Assembly (NCBI GenBank): GCA_026874595.1 | Contig: CM049306.1 | Span: 27,335,519 to 27,399,518, forward strand | DNA: 64,000 nt | Direction of reading: 5' to 3' | From: Sipunculus nudus | Taxonomy: Eukaryota > Annelida > Sipuncula > Golfingiida > Sipunculidae | Part shown: positions 11,671 to 24,222 of the stretch, piece by piece | How the letters are laid out: each line of letters starts with the position of its first letter | How positions within the stretch are numbered: position 1 is the stretch's first letter | The notes under the pieces: model-generated | What the model was told of the DNA's origin: nothing | What the model saw: only the letters and a program-made list of their open reading frames with translations | The model's database searches: none | Position numbers and translations under genes: made by a program

Positions 11671-12700
11671 ATCATAAATGAGCAGGGAAACTACTGTTTT
11701 CAGACATCTTTATTCGACATCAGAAATGATGATCTGAAAGACACAATGATAGAACAGGTTTAAATTTAAATGTTAATGAACAGTGTTCGCTTATACTTAA
11801 TCTAAATAACTACTTATATGTAAGGTCAGTTCTGCAGGTAATCCTCTAAAGATGTCCAGACTTGTGTATTTTCATTCATGTTATTAAGCGCAGTAGTATA
11901 ATAATATTAACAACAGGCAACTTAGATCATCCATTTGTGTGTATTTCAGTGTTACGTGACTGCTTTTAAAGACTTCAGTCAAACGTGCCTTCATCTTCTT
12001 GATCGTTTGAGAGATGCCGCTACAAGGAACCTTATCGTGTGTACTACCTGTCTTATTATATTTATCAACTGACGTATTTTACATGGACATATTAAATCTC
12101 TTTATTCAGTTTTCTTTTATTCCCATAACATACATTACTAAGGGATAGATACAAATCCACCCATTACATTTAAATACAAATGCAAATATCTCTAATACAT
12201 CAAATGTAAATACAAATTAACATGAAACTGCTATAAACTGCATTTAGGCTGCATAATTTAAAAAATTATTTGAACTGTATTTGAAACTCAATGTTTTCAG
12301 CTCAGCATTTCAACGAAAAAACAAATGCATAATTCCACTGCTGCTCTGCATTTAATTTATTAACTGCAAGCGTAACTGGTATTGTTTCAATTGCTGTTGA
12401 CACAATGAGTTCATCATGTATTTATCAAAGTCATGCAATTTCTGAGTATGTCCTCTCATCTTTGAAGATAATTAATTAATTGAACAATTATAAATGATCA
12501 AAAATATAAAATTATTAATTTATTCGGTTATAACGAGTATAGATCATACTAACATCATTCTCAATCAAATAAGTTTCAAATTAAATAGAGATGAGGCTGT
12601 TCTTAGAAAGTTACAGAAAATGTTCAAGCCTTAATTTTTAAACAATTTTTGAAATTTGTATAACGATTATCTTCAGCTATACATGAATATACCTGATATA

Positions 12701-12706
<6 letters not shown>
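11671..12706. other. AT-rich non-coding stretch
   Basis: No gene, RNA or repeat was recognised. Text is AT-rich with many short open frames that look random. Confidence 0.4.
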
Positions 12707-12761
<55 letters not shown>

Positions 12762-12768
12762 ATATATA
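12707..12768. repeat. (TA)n microsatellite
   Basis: Nearly pure TA dinucleotide run. Confidence 0.95.
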
Positions 12769-12839
12769 CTTAATATGCGGTATCAAAATGACAATAGTGC
12801 TAGTGGTCATCGGGGCACTAGGACCAATATATAAAAGAT

Positions 12840-13300
12840 ATATGGATGTGCACAATTTCAGGCGTATACTTAAAAAAACAATTGTAGGTGGCGCCACAAG
12901 TTCTGTATACGACAAAACTATTCGAGTATGTATGCACATGCACAATTTAAGGCTGATATGTCAAATCACCCCTGAGAAATAAGCAGGGACATACACTGTG
13001 CAAAAATAATTGTTGGTGGTGTCACCTTTCGCGTGTTGACGAAGCTACCTGAGATGTATAGATATGCACAATTTCAGACTAATATACCAAACCCCTCCTC
13101 CGCGATAAGCAATAACATACATTGTGCAAAAAATATTGTACGTTGCACCACTAGTCTTGTATATGACGAAACTACCCAGGATAGACATGCACAATTCAGG
13201 CTGATATTTCAAATCCCTCCTGAGAAATGAGCAGGGACGTATACAGTGCTATAATCAATGTAGGTGGCGAAACCAGTCTTCTATACGAGAAATCCATCAA
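12840..13300. repeat. Diverged ~120-bp tandem repeat with a GGTGGCGCCAC core
   Basis: About four units recur, marked by 'tgcacaattt-aggc-gata-t' and a variant of GGTGGCGCCAC (clean at 12888, eroded to TGGTGGTGTCACC and CGTTGCACCAC later). The core links it to the much larger arrays at 30.7-31.9 and 35.1-38.2 kb. Confidence 0.6.
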
Positions 13301-16300
13301 AGATGCCTAAGCAGGCCAAATTTTTAGAATGATAAATCAAACTTCTCCCATCAGGTGCACTCCGATAAGCAAGTTCAACTGAGGAAGGCAGATGCCCCCA
13401 AGTGAACCGGAACTAAAGTGCAGGTACAACTACTGTACTGGCTCTCTTGACCTGTACCTGACTGTACTGACTGGACTCTTGACCTGTTGCCTTTTCTGAT
13501 AAAGTTAGCAGTCTGCCAAAGGTATAGATAGATCCTGGCTGAAACGTGGCTTGCTGACAAATCTGAAATAGTTATAGATACAGACATACTCTTGGTCTAT
13601 TGTCAGATCTGTTTACACAATCGGATGGGCTTTGGCTACAATGCTTCTTTCATGCTGAAATATCTATAAGAGTTATTATTAAAATATTTAGAATAATAAC
13701 AGATGCCTATTAAAAGCAAAATCAGAATACAGATATATTTTATTCATGGATTTGTTTTACACAGAAGCTGGATATGGACACCGATTATATAAGTTGCCTG
13801 TAAAGCTCTGCTATATACCCACAGATACATTTCATGTCTGCATGCATTATGAGAAAATTAGGTGATCATTCGTACAATCTGTTCTGCAGCCTAAATTGTG
13901 GCATTAGTGCAGAAATCCCTGAGAAGCCCCACACCTCAACAGTGAATGTAAAAAATTAGTAGAATAATTAATATCAAAAGAGTATAGACTCCTGTGACAT
14001 ATACACAGTATTTCCTATAATTCTTATGTTTTTAGAACGATTGATTTTATAGTTTACAATTTTCGAAAGAATTACAATACAGTTCCAACAAGAAATGTCT
14101 ATTACAGTACAAAGGTGCTTGCTCCCATATTTAGTGTTTCATATTTTACAATTTTCGAAAGAATTACAATACAGTTCCAACAAGAAATGTCTATTACAGT
14201 ATAGAGCTGCTTGCTTCCACATTTAGTGTTTTAACAGGTGCTGATAATTCATAATCATGTACACATTAATAAAAGCATTTCACTGAAAAAAAAGGGAACC
14301 GCTTGGTTTATAATACACACATTCCTACTCATACTGAGGGTTTAGGACAGACTATACAGTCAGGTATAATACATATATTCCTACTCATAATGAGGATTTA
14401 GGACAGACTATAAAGTCAAGTATAATACACCTATTACTACTCATACTTTGGGTTTATGGCAGACTATAAAGTCATGTAATACTATGAATTGATAAGATTA
14501 CATTGTCTATTGGCGGATTGTGATTTTTTTCTCCGGGGGTGGAGAGGAAGTATATATAGTCATTATCTTCTATAAACATACACATCTATACGGCAAAAAA
14601 ACTGCTCTCAGTGTGAGCAGAAGAGAATGTTCGGTTACCTAGCATCATAATACTGCAGTAAAGATGCTGCTTTTGTTTCATCTTTTCATTTGGTTGTGAA
14701 CATTTCACATTTCCATTACACTGTGTGGTACTTTGTTCTTTTTAAAAATACGTGAAATCTCAAAAATCGAATGAGGCGTTCCTCAAGGCATGTCTAGTTT
14801 TTAGCCAAGCTTTATATCACACTTCGAATTAAACCGTCAACAGGTTTTCACTTCCGATTATCAGTAATACCTAACTGCTTAACTGCTGTTTCGTAAGATT
14901 ATAATAACAACAAGTGCGATTCATTTTTAACATTTTCTGAGCTTTCAAAAAATCAGATCTGGCAAGTCTTTCTTTCTTGTTATCACGGGAAATATTCACA
15001 CCCTCTTTTATTTTTGAACTCTTTCTACAATATTTCAAATCAAAGTGATTTATAAACTTTAGTGTCGATTTGAATTGTGTGAAGATAAAATATATATTGT
15101 AAATACGACAAAAACATAGCCTGAACTTACCTGAATTCCGAAAACGTTTTACATAAAATGATAAAAGAAATGTCATTAAATAATTAGCTTTTGAAAACAT
15201 ATACCTTTTCCCTTGGCCACCAGGGCTCCCAGGCAACGAAACGACAATAAGTAATTTTCCCAAATGGTCACAAACATTAAACATTGAACACATTTAAAAA
15301 TAAATCATTTACAGCATACGTCGCTACATTACGTATATATGGAGGAAAATTTGTTATGTCTCCGATTCACATTGGACGAATGAACGACTCTGAAACGTAA
15401 ATTGAACAGGTAATTGTCCTTCATTGTCACCTGTTAATTCATTTATTCATGTTTTTCAAATATTTGCAATTATGTGTCAATTTGTTTTACTCTTCCATGC
15501 CCATAACATTGAACTCGCTTTAAGATGAGCACAAGATCCACATTGTATGCTTATCTTGCAACATATTAAATTTCATAAGCATGGAATGATAGAATATATT
15601 ATCTTGCACTGAAACTGAATACCTACAAGGTAATTTTTTTTACAAATAATTACAGTATAATCTACACCCATAACATTAGTGATTTCACTCTTAGTAGTTT
15701 TTTATAGCCTTAAATATGGAAGTTATAACAGATGATAAAAACTAGGTATGTGAAGTTCAAACGTAAACAATGCATGCGTCATTCTGTGGGAAACTCCTGC
15801 TCGCACCATTCACAACGTCTTTCACGTCAGACATCTTAAGCTGATTTCATATGCCCCCCCCCCCCCGCCGAACACTCCTTGCTTTTTACATATATATTTA
15901 GACAAGCCCCAAGTACAATTTAACTATCACCTCTCGACAGTGTGGACTCAGGACACACTTGGAAACGCATTCACATCCCAGTTGGATTCACAGGCACCTA
16001 AATGGTTTGTTTGCCAACCTTTAACATTATAAAGGTCGAAAAAACAAGCCCCGTGGTTTTTACTTATTTTTTTTTAACTTAACAAACAGAAAATATCATT
16101 TGGTAACAAAAATGACATGTATGTTGTGAATGTATTTTTTTTTTCTGGGGAAAATATGGGAAGAAAGAAAGCATTGTGCCAACCCTACTATAATCTATAC
16201 GCGCCTCGTGAACACTTACCGCCATATGTGGTCCACACAACAGTCATATAAACTCTTCTGTATCTGTTAGTGTTACACAATTATGTAAAAATGTAACCTT

Positions 16301-16387
16301 TTAATCAAGGTATTTACTTTCATTCTATTATGGAAAAAGTAATATTTGATATGTAATTGGACTATATTTCTTTCTTTGCGAACAGCA

Positions 16388-16388
<1 letters not shown>
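13301..16388. repeat. Non-coding stretch with two small tandem duplications
   Basis: A ~100-bp unit ('ttacaattttcgaaagaa...') is repeated twice at about 14055-14235. A ~57-bp unit ('tataatacac-catt-ctactcat') is repeated three times at about 14310-14475. A run of 13 C lies at 15854-15866. No gene is recognised. Confidence 0.55.

Positions 16389-16449
<61 letters not shown>
16389..16449. repeat. (TA)n microsatellite
   Basis: Pure TA dinucleotide run of about 60 bases. Confidence 0.95.
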
Positions 16450-16451
<2 letters not shown>

Positions 16452-18851
16452 CCTGACATTTGACCCAGTCATTGGCATGGTCAGAACAACATGTGACACT
16501 ATCCCTTGCCACTCATTTCTTATACCAGCATGCAATAATGGTTAATCCCCCATGCAATTCAACCAGGCATTTCTTTTGTATAATGTTGAAATGACCACAT
16601 CAAGTCTCGCTGCACCAACATCGTGCATTTACATCTTCATCAATTCTGGATATTCGTAAACTATCCAAGGAAGCACGTGATTAAGTTTATTTTGATATGA
16701 ATAATACCGTATATTACACCGGAAAACATATCCAGAGGTTTATCAATATATAAAATATGTTTTACGGACAAACACCTTCTGCTTGTTAAATTTGGAATGG
16801 ATGATGTCGATGCACACTATATTTGCTCCATTTAATAATTTTTTTTGTAATTTACACTCTGTGTGCTGTGTGAATGAATGTGTGCAGGATGTTTATACTT
16901 GACATTCGTAGATTCTATGTGGAGAATGCTGTTTAGGGATTGTTGGAGTCAAAATCTGACCCCACAATGCACCGGGGCTTCTAAACACACCAGCGGCGTA
17001 GGTATGAATAAAAAGAGAGGACAATGTAGTCCGTTCAAGTGTGTTGGATAAGAATTGTTTAAAGGCAAATTACACAAACGTAGTTTGTGTGTGGTAAGGC
17101 AAGTACGGAATAAGTAATATTTTGTAAGCATGCGCATGTGAAATGTAAACAGATGTTTCCATGAAATGTAACTAATTTTTATTTTAAAGTTTCACAGTTG
17201 AAACAAGTAGTCCCAGCCTACAGTGCCCAAACAAAGTAGATCCGTTTTGAGTAGAAACAACCTCTGACGGAAGGGTCCTCTGTTCGCTGGTTATCACAAA
17301 CAAAAGGAGATTGGTTTGTGTGAAAAATTCGACTCCTGATTGGTGCTTTTATTATTTAACTCGTTTATGTAGAAAATCACCGTTTCTCATGAGGAAACAT
17401 TAAATAACAAGTCAATAAAGCCAAATCACTGGTATGATAAGCGAAGGTAAGGGCCTTTTCATGACGCGGCTTACGTAATAAACCAAAGTGATCGCCATTA
17501 TTACAGCTAAGTGCAAGTCTTCAATCATTATGCAATATGCAAAGTATACATTATAGTTTGAAATGTTGCATGTACAAATTTGAAGAAAGACTTGTACAAT
17601 ATCTATTTCTTAACACGAAAATTCTGCTGCCTAACTAGGCTTAAATGCTGGTAGTGAAAGGGGGATGAGTGTATGGCGATTGGGTGAAAATTCCCCAGAC
17701 TACTCTCTGGGAAGTTATTGATGGTCCATTGACCACATCTGATGTGACGGTCAGGGAAGTCCCGCGCCTGAAGCGGAGGTAATCACGTGCCCAGGCCGTC
17801 GCGTTCCCATTGGCTCTTCCGTCACCGACTAAACGGACCTAGTTATTTCTTGCGGGAATCGCCCTCCTAAATCAACTTGTTAACGTGAGGAAAACAAACT
17901 TTATACAAATTTCTCGCACAGTCCTGCCCTCTAACGGGGAACATGCATGATACTAAACAATATTTTAATGTTGGAACCGCTACCACAACAATAAAGCTGA
18001 CATCATTTGATAATTTTAAATTACAAATTACAGTTACGATATCGGATATCACAGTAGAACTTATTACGCCTCCCTGAGGGCATGCTTTTTTGTTCGAGAA
18101 GTTTTCTATTTACTCTGTTTGCGCTAGTTTCTTGTACAAGCTTAAAAAACCGCATGGCTTATGAACATCGTAATAGTCACAGGTGACTAGTGGTATTCAT
18201 TTTTACCGTAACCAGGGTTAGACTTGTCTTGGTATAGTTTGGCAGCATAGCAGCCCTCTATTTTGTAATTTAAGTCGCTGCACAATTCACGCTCAATTAA
18301 ACAATATGATTTAGACCTATTGCTCACCACCAACATGGTCGAGTTTTCTCCATTCAATATGATTTTATTCAATTAATTTATCAATATAACAGGAGCCATT
18401 AAGAAATAATAATCAATAAGGTATACCCATCTGATTAACTCTTTTGATTGTGAATGCTTTACCATTTTAACTTATATCTAGGAATTGATATAAATGGCTC
18501 AAATAAATATTGCCAGAGTATGGTTAATGGTGATCAAATTTTAGTCCATTAATTAACTGCGACCTGTGACCTGCGTACGGTTCGAAAACTAAATGTAACG
18601 CTCATTTTTTTATCCTGCTATGTACCGTCAATACAATTTTCCTCTTCCATTTCGTTTGGAGTTAAGACCTTCTTTTATTATGTAACGGCAAATTCAACCA
18701 TTATTTGGAACTGCCCATCATTATAGTTCTGCATTTATGTTCCTGGTGATCCTAGTAGGAGAATAAAAATGCGTGTCCAGCGGTCCTACCCTGCGCTTCA
18801 TGTTTTATATGCTGCTATCCTTCTGTACAGACCACAGAGATTACACCAACT
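16450..18851. other. Non-coding stretch; possible promoter region of the second gene copy
   Basis: No coding region is seen. At 17740-17850 the text turns GC-rich and contains CACGTG (E-box) and CCATTGGCT (a CCAAT box), unlike its AT-rich surroundings. This could be the old promoter of the second propeller-metallopeptidase copy, whose first coding exon starts 1 kb on; that is inference only. Confidence 0.3.
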
Positions 18852-18924
18852 ATGATCCTCACTGTCCTGCCAATGCTGAAAGCAACGTGCTTTCTGCCAA
18901 GTGTTCAGTCTGCCGGTGTTAAAG
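18852..18924 (+). pseudogene. Exon 1 remnant of the dead paralogue
   Basis: An ATG-led hydrophobic leader of 24 codons plus one base, preceded by an acceptor-like CTGTACAG ending at 18829 and followed by GTATGT. Its phase and layout equal exon 1 of the intact gene, although the leader residues differ almost completely. Confidence 0.75.
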
Positions 18925-19446
18925 GTATGTGCATGACGAGAACACGTCGCTTAACTGGGCAGAAAGGATTACTCGAGGGCTCGAGTAATCCCATTATTAC
19001 TAACCGAGTACTGGGTAAAAATATGGGCTCAAGTAATTGTCCTCGTACATTCATATTTAAATATTACTGCAAACTTAAAATCAGTCTATATTTAATCATA
19101 ATACCTCTCAATTTGTATTAGCAGAGGTCTGTCAATTTACAATTACATATAAGATATCGTGTTCTGGAGTGTTTATCCCAGTGTTGAGGTCTTGGGACCT
19201 GTCTTGGCCTAGAGGCCGGGTTCCGAATTTAACAGAACGACCACTTGTCAGAATTCTTATATATATTATTTCTGTCATAGAAAAAGGTTTAACTTATAGC
19301 GGTTTAAAAACGTATATAATATAATTCTGTGAGAGAAACTTGTCCATATGACTTGTAAATCGATCATCAAGGATTGATTAACTTTGTGTTTAAAGTCACA
19401 TGTTTTTCTCATAGTTCTTGTGTTTATTTTGAATTTACCATGCTAG

Positions 19447-19511
19447 CACGCTGGACACCAACTCTGCTGTTTGAGCCACCAACGTCTTTGAACTTGACTG
19501 ACGATACCTCT
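19447..19511 (+). pseudogene. Exon 2 remnant of the dead paralogue
   Basis: It encodes RWTPTLLFEPPTSLNLTDDT, nearly the same as exon 2 of the intact copy, and is cut by the TGTTACGG end of the retroelement at 19512. Confidence 0.9.
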
Positions 19512-20335
19512 TGTTACGGAACCTAATATAAACAGATCACGTATGCGTAATGAACACAAACTTTGTAATGGAGATTAAAAAAATCAATCAGATTCTGTTA
19601 CATTAGGCAGCGTGAAATGTCTAGGGGAATGAATAAAGAAGTCAGTGTTTTTTTGTTAATAAATAACTATAATTTATTCTTAAAACAACCCTAACATTAT
19701 AGTACCCTAAATCAATACAATTACTCAGTACAATAACAGTATAACATCAAATCAATATAATCACACAGCCTAATAAACAAAGTGCACAGTACCTGGATAC
19801 CATCACCGCCACAGCGACAAGTTCTTTAAAATGTATACTCTCGGAGAATAACAGTCCGATGTAAAGCTCTTGTTACAATCCAGAAAGTAAATTCGAGGCA
19901 GGCAGCATTAAATTGTATAGAGTTAGTAAAAGTAGAATCCCTGAAATTACTGGATAATCGGACTTGTCCCACAAACTGACATACATACGTCTGTGTCCGC
20001 TTGAATCTTCACCCTCTCTCTCTCGGCTCTAAAACACAGCCCCCTATTTAAAACTTCTCACCCCAAGCCGAGAATTTTCCACTTCTCGAGCAGTCTAAAG
20101 GATCTAACACAATACACAGTAAACACGCGTTACAGGAATCATCTAGAAGAACATCGCTGTGTCTCTATATACCAGGGTGCACAAGTGATTTCGACCAGGC
20201 GTGAAAGTCCCAAGCTAGCATGACAACGAGAGTTAAACCAGTACGGATTAAACTGAGAATGTAACAAGCGGCCAGACACGGGCGCTACAACACGAGTTAC
20301 GCCCGTGTCACACAATAAAAAGGGCATCTGTAACA
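19512..20335 (-). repeat. Left LTR (3' LTR of the - strand element)
   Basis: On the - strand it starts TGTTACAGATGCCC at 20335 and ends CCGTAACA at 19512, with TG...CA ends. The purine tract AGGAGAAGGAG (20336-20346 on the - strand) sits directly before it, which fixes its role as the 3' LTR. Its TATA region is eroded (TTTAAAT). Confidence 0.88.
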
Positions 20336-20346
20336 CTCCTTCTCCT
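20336..20346 (-). other. Polypurine tract
   Basis: AGGAGAAGGAG on the - strand, abutting the TG start of the LTR; this is where plus-strand DNA synthesis starts in LTR retrotransposons. Confidence 0.75.
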
Positions 20347-20539
20347 GTAAGAAACAGAAAGTTTTCTCGGAAAACTTTCTTTTTGCTATCACAATCACTA
20401 AATTTTTACAACATCTCAAAAATCATCTTATTTAGTACATTACATAAACATCCTGTCCACAAAATTTATATAAACATCTCGATAAGCAATCAGCAAGTAC
20501 ATTGTCCTTCCCTTTAATGTGTTTGATTTCAAGGTTGTA

Positions 20540-20885
20540 ATCCTGTAAGAACAAAGTCCATCCATCTCAACAATCTTTGATTTTTACACTTCAACTTGTT
20601 CATGAACGTGAGGGGATTGTGATCACTGAAGACAATGATAGACTTGACTAATGAAGTATCATAAACTTCAAAATGTTGCAAAGCCAAAATCAAAGCCAAA
20701 CGTTATTTTTCAATAGTGGAGTAGTTTTTCTGCTTTGCATTAAACTTTCTTGAGAAATAACAAATTGGATGATCTATGCCATCATTGCCTTCCTGTAACA
20801 ACACAGCACCAGCAGCAGTATCACTATCATCTACAGCTAACTTAAAAGGTACAGAAAAGTCTGGAGCTCCTAAAACTGGTGAACT
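20540..20885 (-). pseudogene. RNase H remnant of the gmr1-like element
   Basis: - strand translation gives LAVDDSDTAAGAVLLQ, a CYFSRKFN segment and YSTIEK, then SDHNPLTF, all RNase H landmarks of Ty3/Gypsy elements. An in-frame stop follows YSTIEK. Confidence 0.8.
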
Positions 20886-21902
20886 TTACAGAATTGATTT
20901 CAAATTCTGAAATGCATTTTCACACTGAACATTCCATACAAACTTTTGTTTTTTCTTTAACAAATTAGTCAAAGGTTCAGCTACAGCAGAAAAATTTGGA
21001 CAAAACTTCCTGTAGTATCCAATCATATCAAGAAAACGCATTACTTGCTTTTTGTTTTTTTGGTCTAGGAAATGCAGAAATAGCACTTATCTTGGCATCA
21101 ACAGGTTTTAACTGACCCTGCCCTACAATATGACCCAAAAATGTTACTTGTGCATGACAAAACTCAGATTTTACTAAGTTGACGGTCAGACGTGCCTCAC
21201 TGAGTCTTTCGAAGAGGTCGCGAAGAATTTGCAGATGTTTCTCCCAGGTGTCGCTGTACACGATAAGGTCATTAATATATGCGTCGCAGCCCTGAATGTC
21301 CTTGACAACCATATGGATGAGGCGCTGGAACGTGGCTGGCGGGTTCTTCATGCCAAACGGCATAACTTTATACTGGTACAGTCCTTGCGGCGTCACAAAT
21401 GCGGACAACTTTCGCTTGTTCTGTCAGCGGAATTTGCCAGAATCCTTTTGAGCAAGTCAAACTTGGAGACATATCTGGAGCTACCGACTCTATCAATACA
21501 ATCATCGATCCTCGGAATCGGGAACGTGTCAGTCTTGGTGACAGAGTTCAGTTTTCGATAATCTGTGCACATACGGTAACTTCCATCAGGTTTTGTCACA
21601 AGAATACATGGTGAACTCTAGTTACTGTTACTAGGTTCAATAAAAAGCAAATATTGAATCTCATCCTGTAGATACTTTTGCTTTTCTGGATTCAGTCTAT
21701 ATGGATGCTGCTTGACTGCGCTTGCCTGACCAACATCGACGTCATGGCACAACATGTTAGTTCGCGTTGGAATGTCACTAAACAAATGTCCATAATTCCA
21801 CAGCAGGTTCTTAAGGTCTTGTTGTTGTTGTGCGGTAAGGTGTGACAGTTTGCCATCCAGGTTGTTAAGCACGTCTGAGTTTTTAATGGTACTGTACCAC
21901 AC
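20886..21902 (-). pseudogene. Reverse transcriptase remnant of the gmr1-like element
   Basis: Landmarks in order: KPDGSYRMCTDYRKLN, SKFDLLK, VTPQGLYQYKVMPFGMKN, then YINDLIVYSD, then VTFLGHIV and FLDMIGYYRKF. YIND replaces the YxDD catalytic motif (first Asp to Asn), so it should be inactive even without the frameshifts near 21400-21610 and 21040-21090. Confidence 0.88.
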
Positions 21903-21999
21903 TGAATGTCTACATCACACTTACAATCAGTATCTACTTTAACTGGGTCAGGGTCAGTGTTTACACAATTAGCTGCAGTAACATTATGTACAACATCTG

Positions 22000-23010
22000 A
22001 TGTGCTATTTCTATCATAATATGGTTTCAACATGTAAACATGGCATAGTTGTTTCTTCTTACGTCTATCTGGTGTCAACAGTATGTAATTTAAATCACTG
22101 AATTTCTTTTCAATAATGTAAGGACCAAAATACCTAGCTTGCAGGGGTGCCAGGGATGGGAAGTAAGGCAAGGACCTTTCCACCAGGATCAAACGTCCTA
22201 CTTACAGTGTGCTTGTCATACTTTGTTTTCATTTTTCTTTTTGTAGATTCTAGATTTGACTTTGCAATCTCACAGGCATTGTGTAGTTTAGTGCGAAAGT
22301 CTGAGACATACTGCAGTAAACTAAGAGAACCAGGATTTTCAGAGTTTTTCTTTAAGCAGTTTCAATGGACGTTCAGTTCGCGGTTCATGTCCAAAAACTA
22401 GTTCAAAGGGACTGAAACCCAAGGACTCTTGAAAGGATTCTCTGACAGCAAACAGCAATAGGTAGATTCCTTCATCTCAGTATTTCTGTGTGTCATAGCA
22501 ATAGGTCCTAATCATTTTTTAATGTCTGGTGAAAACGCTCGAGGGCGCCCTGACTTTCAGGATGGTATGGCGAAGAGCTGTAGTTTTATATCTAGCTCAA
22601 GCATAACTTGCTGGAATAAGCCAGACATAAAATTAGACCCTTGGTCAGACTGGACGGATTTTGGTAATCCAAACGTTGTAAAAACTTTGTCAGAGCTTTG
22701 ACAACACTTTTGGCATTATATTTTGCGCAATGTTATTGCCAGGGAACCTGGTAGATGCGCACATAATTGTCAGCAAGTATTCATGTCCAGATTTTGTTTT
22801 TGGTAGTGGTCCAACACAGTCAACAATAATCCTACTGAATGGTTCCTCGAGAGCAGGAATATGCCTAAGTTGGGCCTTAGAAGGATTCTGATTGGGCTTG
22901 CCTACCATCTGGCATGTATGGCATGACTTACAATATTGTACAACATCTTTCCTGAGGTTAGGCCAATAGAAGTGTGTACTAAGTTTTATTTATACCTAAA
23001 TGGCCAGACA
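22000..23010 (-). pseudogene. Integrase remnant of the gmr1-like element, upstream of reverse transcriptase
   Basis: - strand text near 22890-22980 encodes FYWPNLRKDVVQYCKSCHTC (second half of the HHCC zinc finger), then EPFSRIIVDCVGPLP with the first catalytic Asp, then further core fragments with stops. The C-terminal domain near 22020-22150 reads RYFGPYIIEKK (GPF/Y-type module) and runs straight on towards the reverse transcriptase. Confidence 0.85.
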
Positions 23011-23526
23011 AAGGAGCCTCATGTGCCATGCTTAGAATATCATTGCGAAAGCTTCTGGGCATTACTATTTAATGTTTGATGGCCCACTCATCATCAGCAC
23101 ATACATCAGGTGGTCGCCATTTACGCATAAGCACTCCATGTTTAACACAGAAACAAATTGGGGTCGGTGACAGTTCGTCTTTAGACATTGCCCTGGGAAA
23201 CAAACAAGAAATATCAGGGTCCTTATGCTGTTCCGCGATTAGTTCTGACCTTGAGAATGCTGTATCCTGTACGGGCGAGTCGTTAGACGAGTCACTAGTG
23301 ACTCCAAGAGTGTTATTATCTGGACCAATATCCTCATGTGTGTTCCTCTAGGCCATAGATCAAGTTACAGCACATGAAGGATATAAACCAGGAATTTCCT
23401 GACTTTCCGGATCAGTGTCCTGATCAAGTGACGGCTTTTCTGTCACTATCGGTACAGGATGTACTTTGTCACCTGCAACATCATTGCCTAGTAGCAACTG
23501 AATTCCCTAAAAGGGTAAAGTAGTTC

Positions 23527-24018
23527 CTATGCCCACATAATATTCCCAGAAATCAAATCTGACTTTAAATGGATACTGTGAAGCAGAACTGAAGTGTGCC
23601 TGTCTGAAAACACGCCATTAACAAGTGCATGTGCACCAGCAAAGGACCTATTAGAAAATGGCAAAGTGTTTGCTAACATGAGAGTCTGGCCTGAACCAGT
23701 GTCCCTCAAAATTCTAATAGGGATAGAGTCTGAAAAATCACTTGAAAGCGATACAAAACCATCATGTATGAATGGCTCAAATAACTCCATTTTAGAGTCA
23801 TTTAAGGAATCTACATTTTTTTTATCATCAAACTCCTCATGGGAGTCAACAGAGGAATTTTCCTCAGCAGAAACAAACTTCTGGTTGTCATAAGAGGACC
23901 TGGCCTCATTTGAAATACTCTCGCAAGAGTCATAAAAGGAATTAGCCTCACCCAGAGAATACTCCTCGCAGGAGTCTTGGAAAGGACCTAGCCTTATTAA
24001 ATTCCTCGCAGGAATCAA
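23527..24018 (-). pseudogene. Aspartic protease region of the gmr1-like element
   Basis: A 163-codon open stretch. Its first half is acidic and Ser/Asn-rich with repeated DSCEE/DSHEE-like units (low complexity). Its second half contains ILRDTGSGQTLM, the DTG/S active site of a retroviral-type aspartic protease. Confidence 0.8.
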
Positions 24019-24222
24019 CTGAGGTTTTTACCCCGCAAGCTACGGATTCTTCTTTGGATTCAGACGGCACTTGGGCCTCCGTAGCATCAAACTCTTTACC
24101 AGAGTCAATAAAGGAGTTGTACCCCCTATCCAGATGAAAAAGAGCCTGGCTCTTGTACTATGCTATGTATAGATTTTGAAACAAAACAAGAAGGTTTGCT
24201 ATTTGGTTTATTCGCAAGTTTC

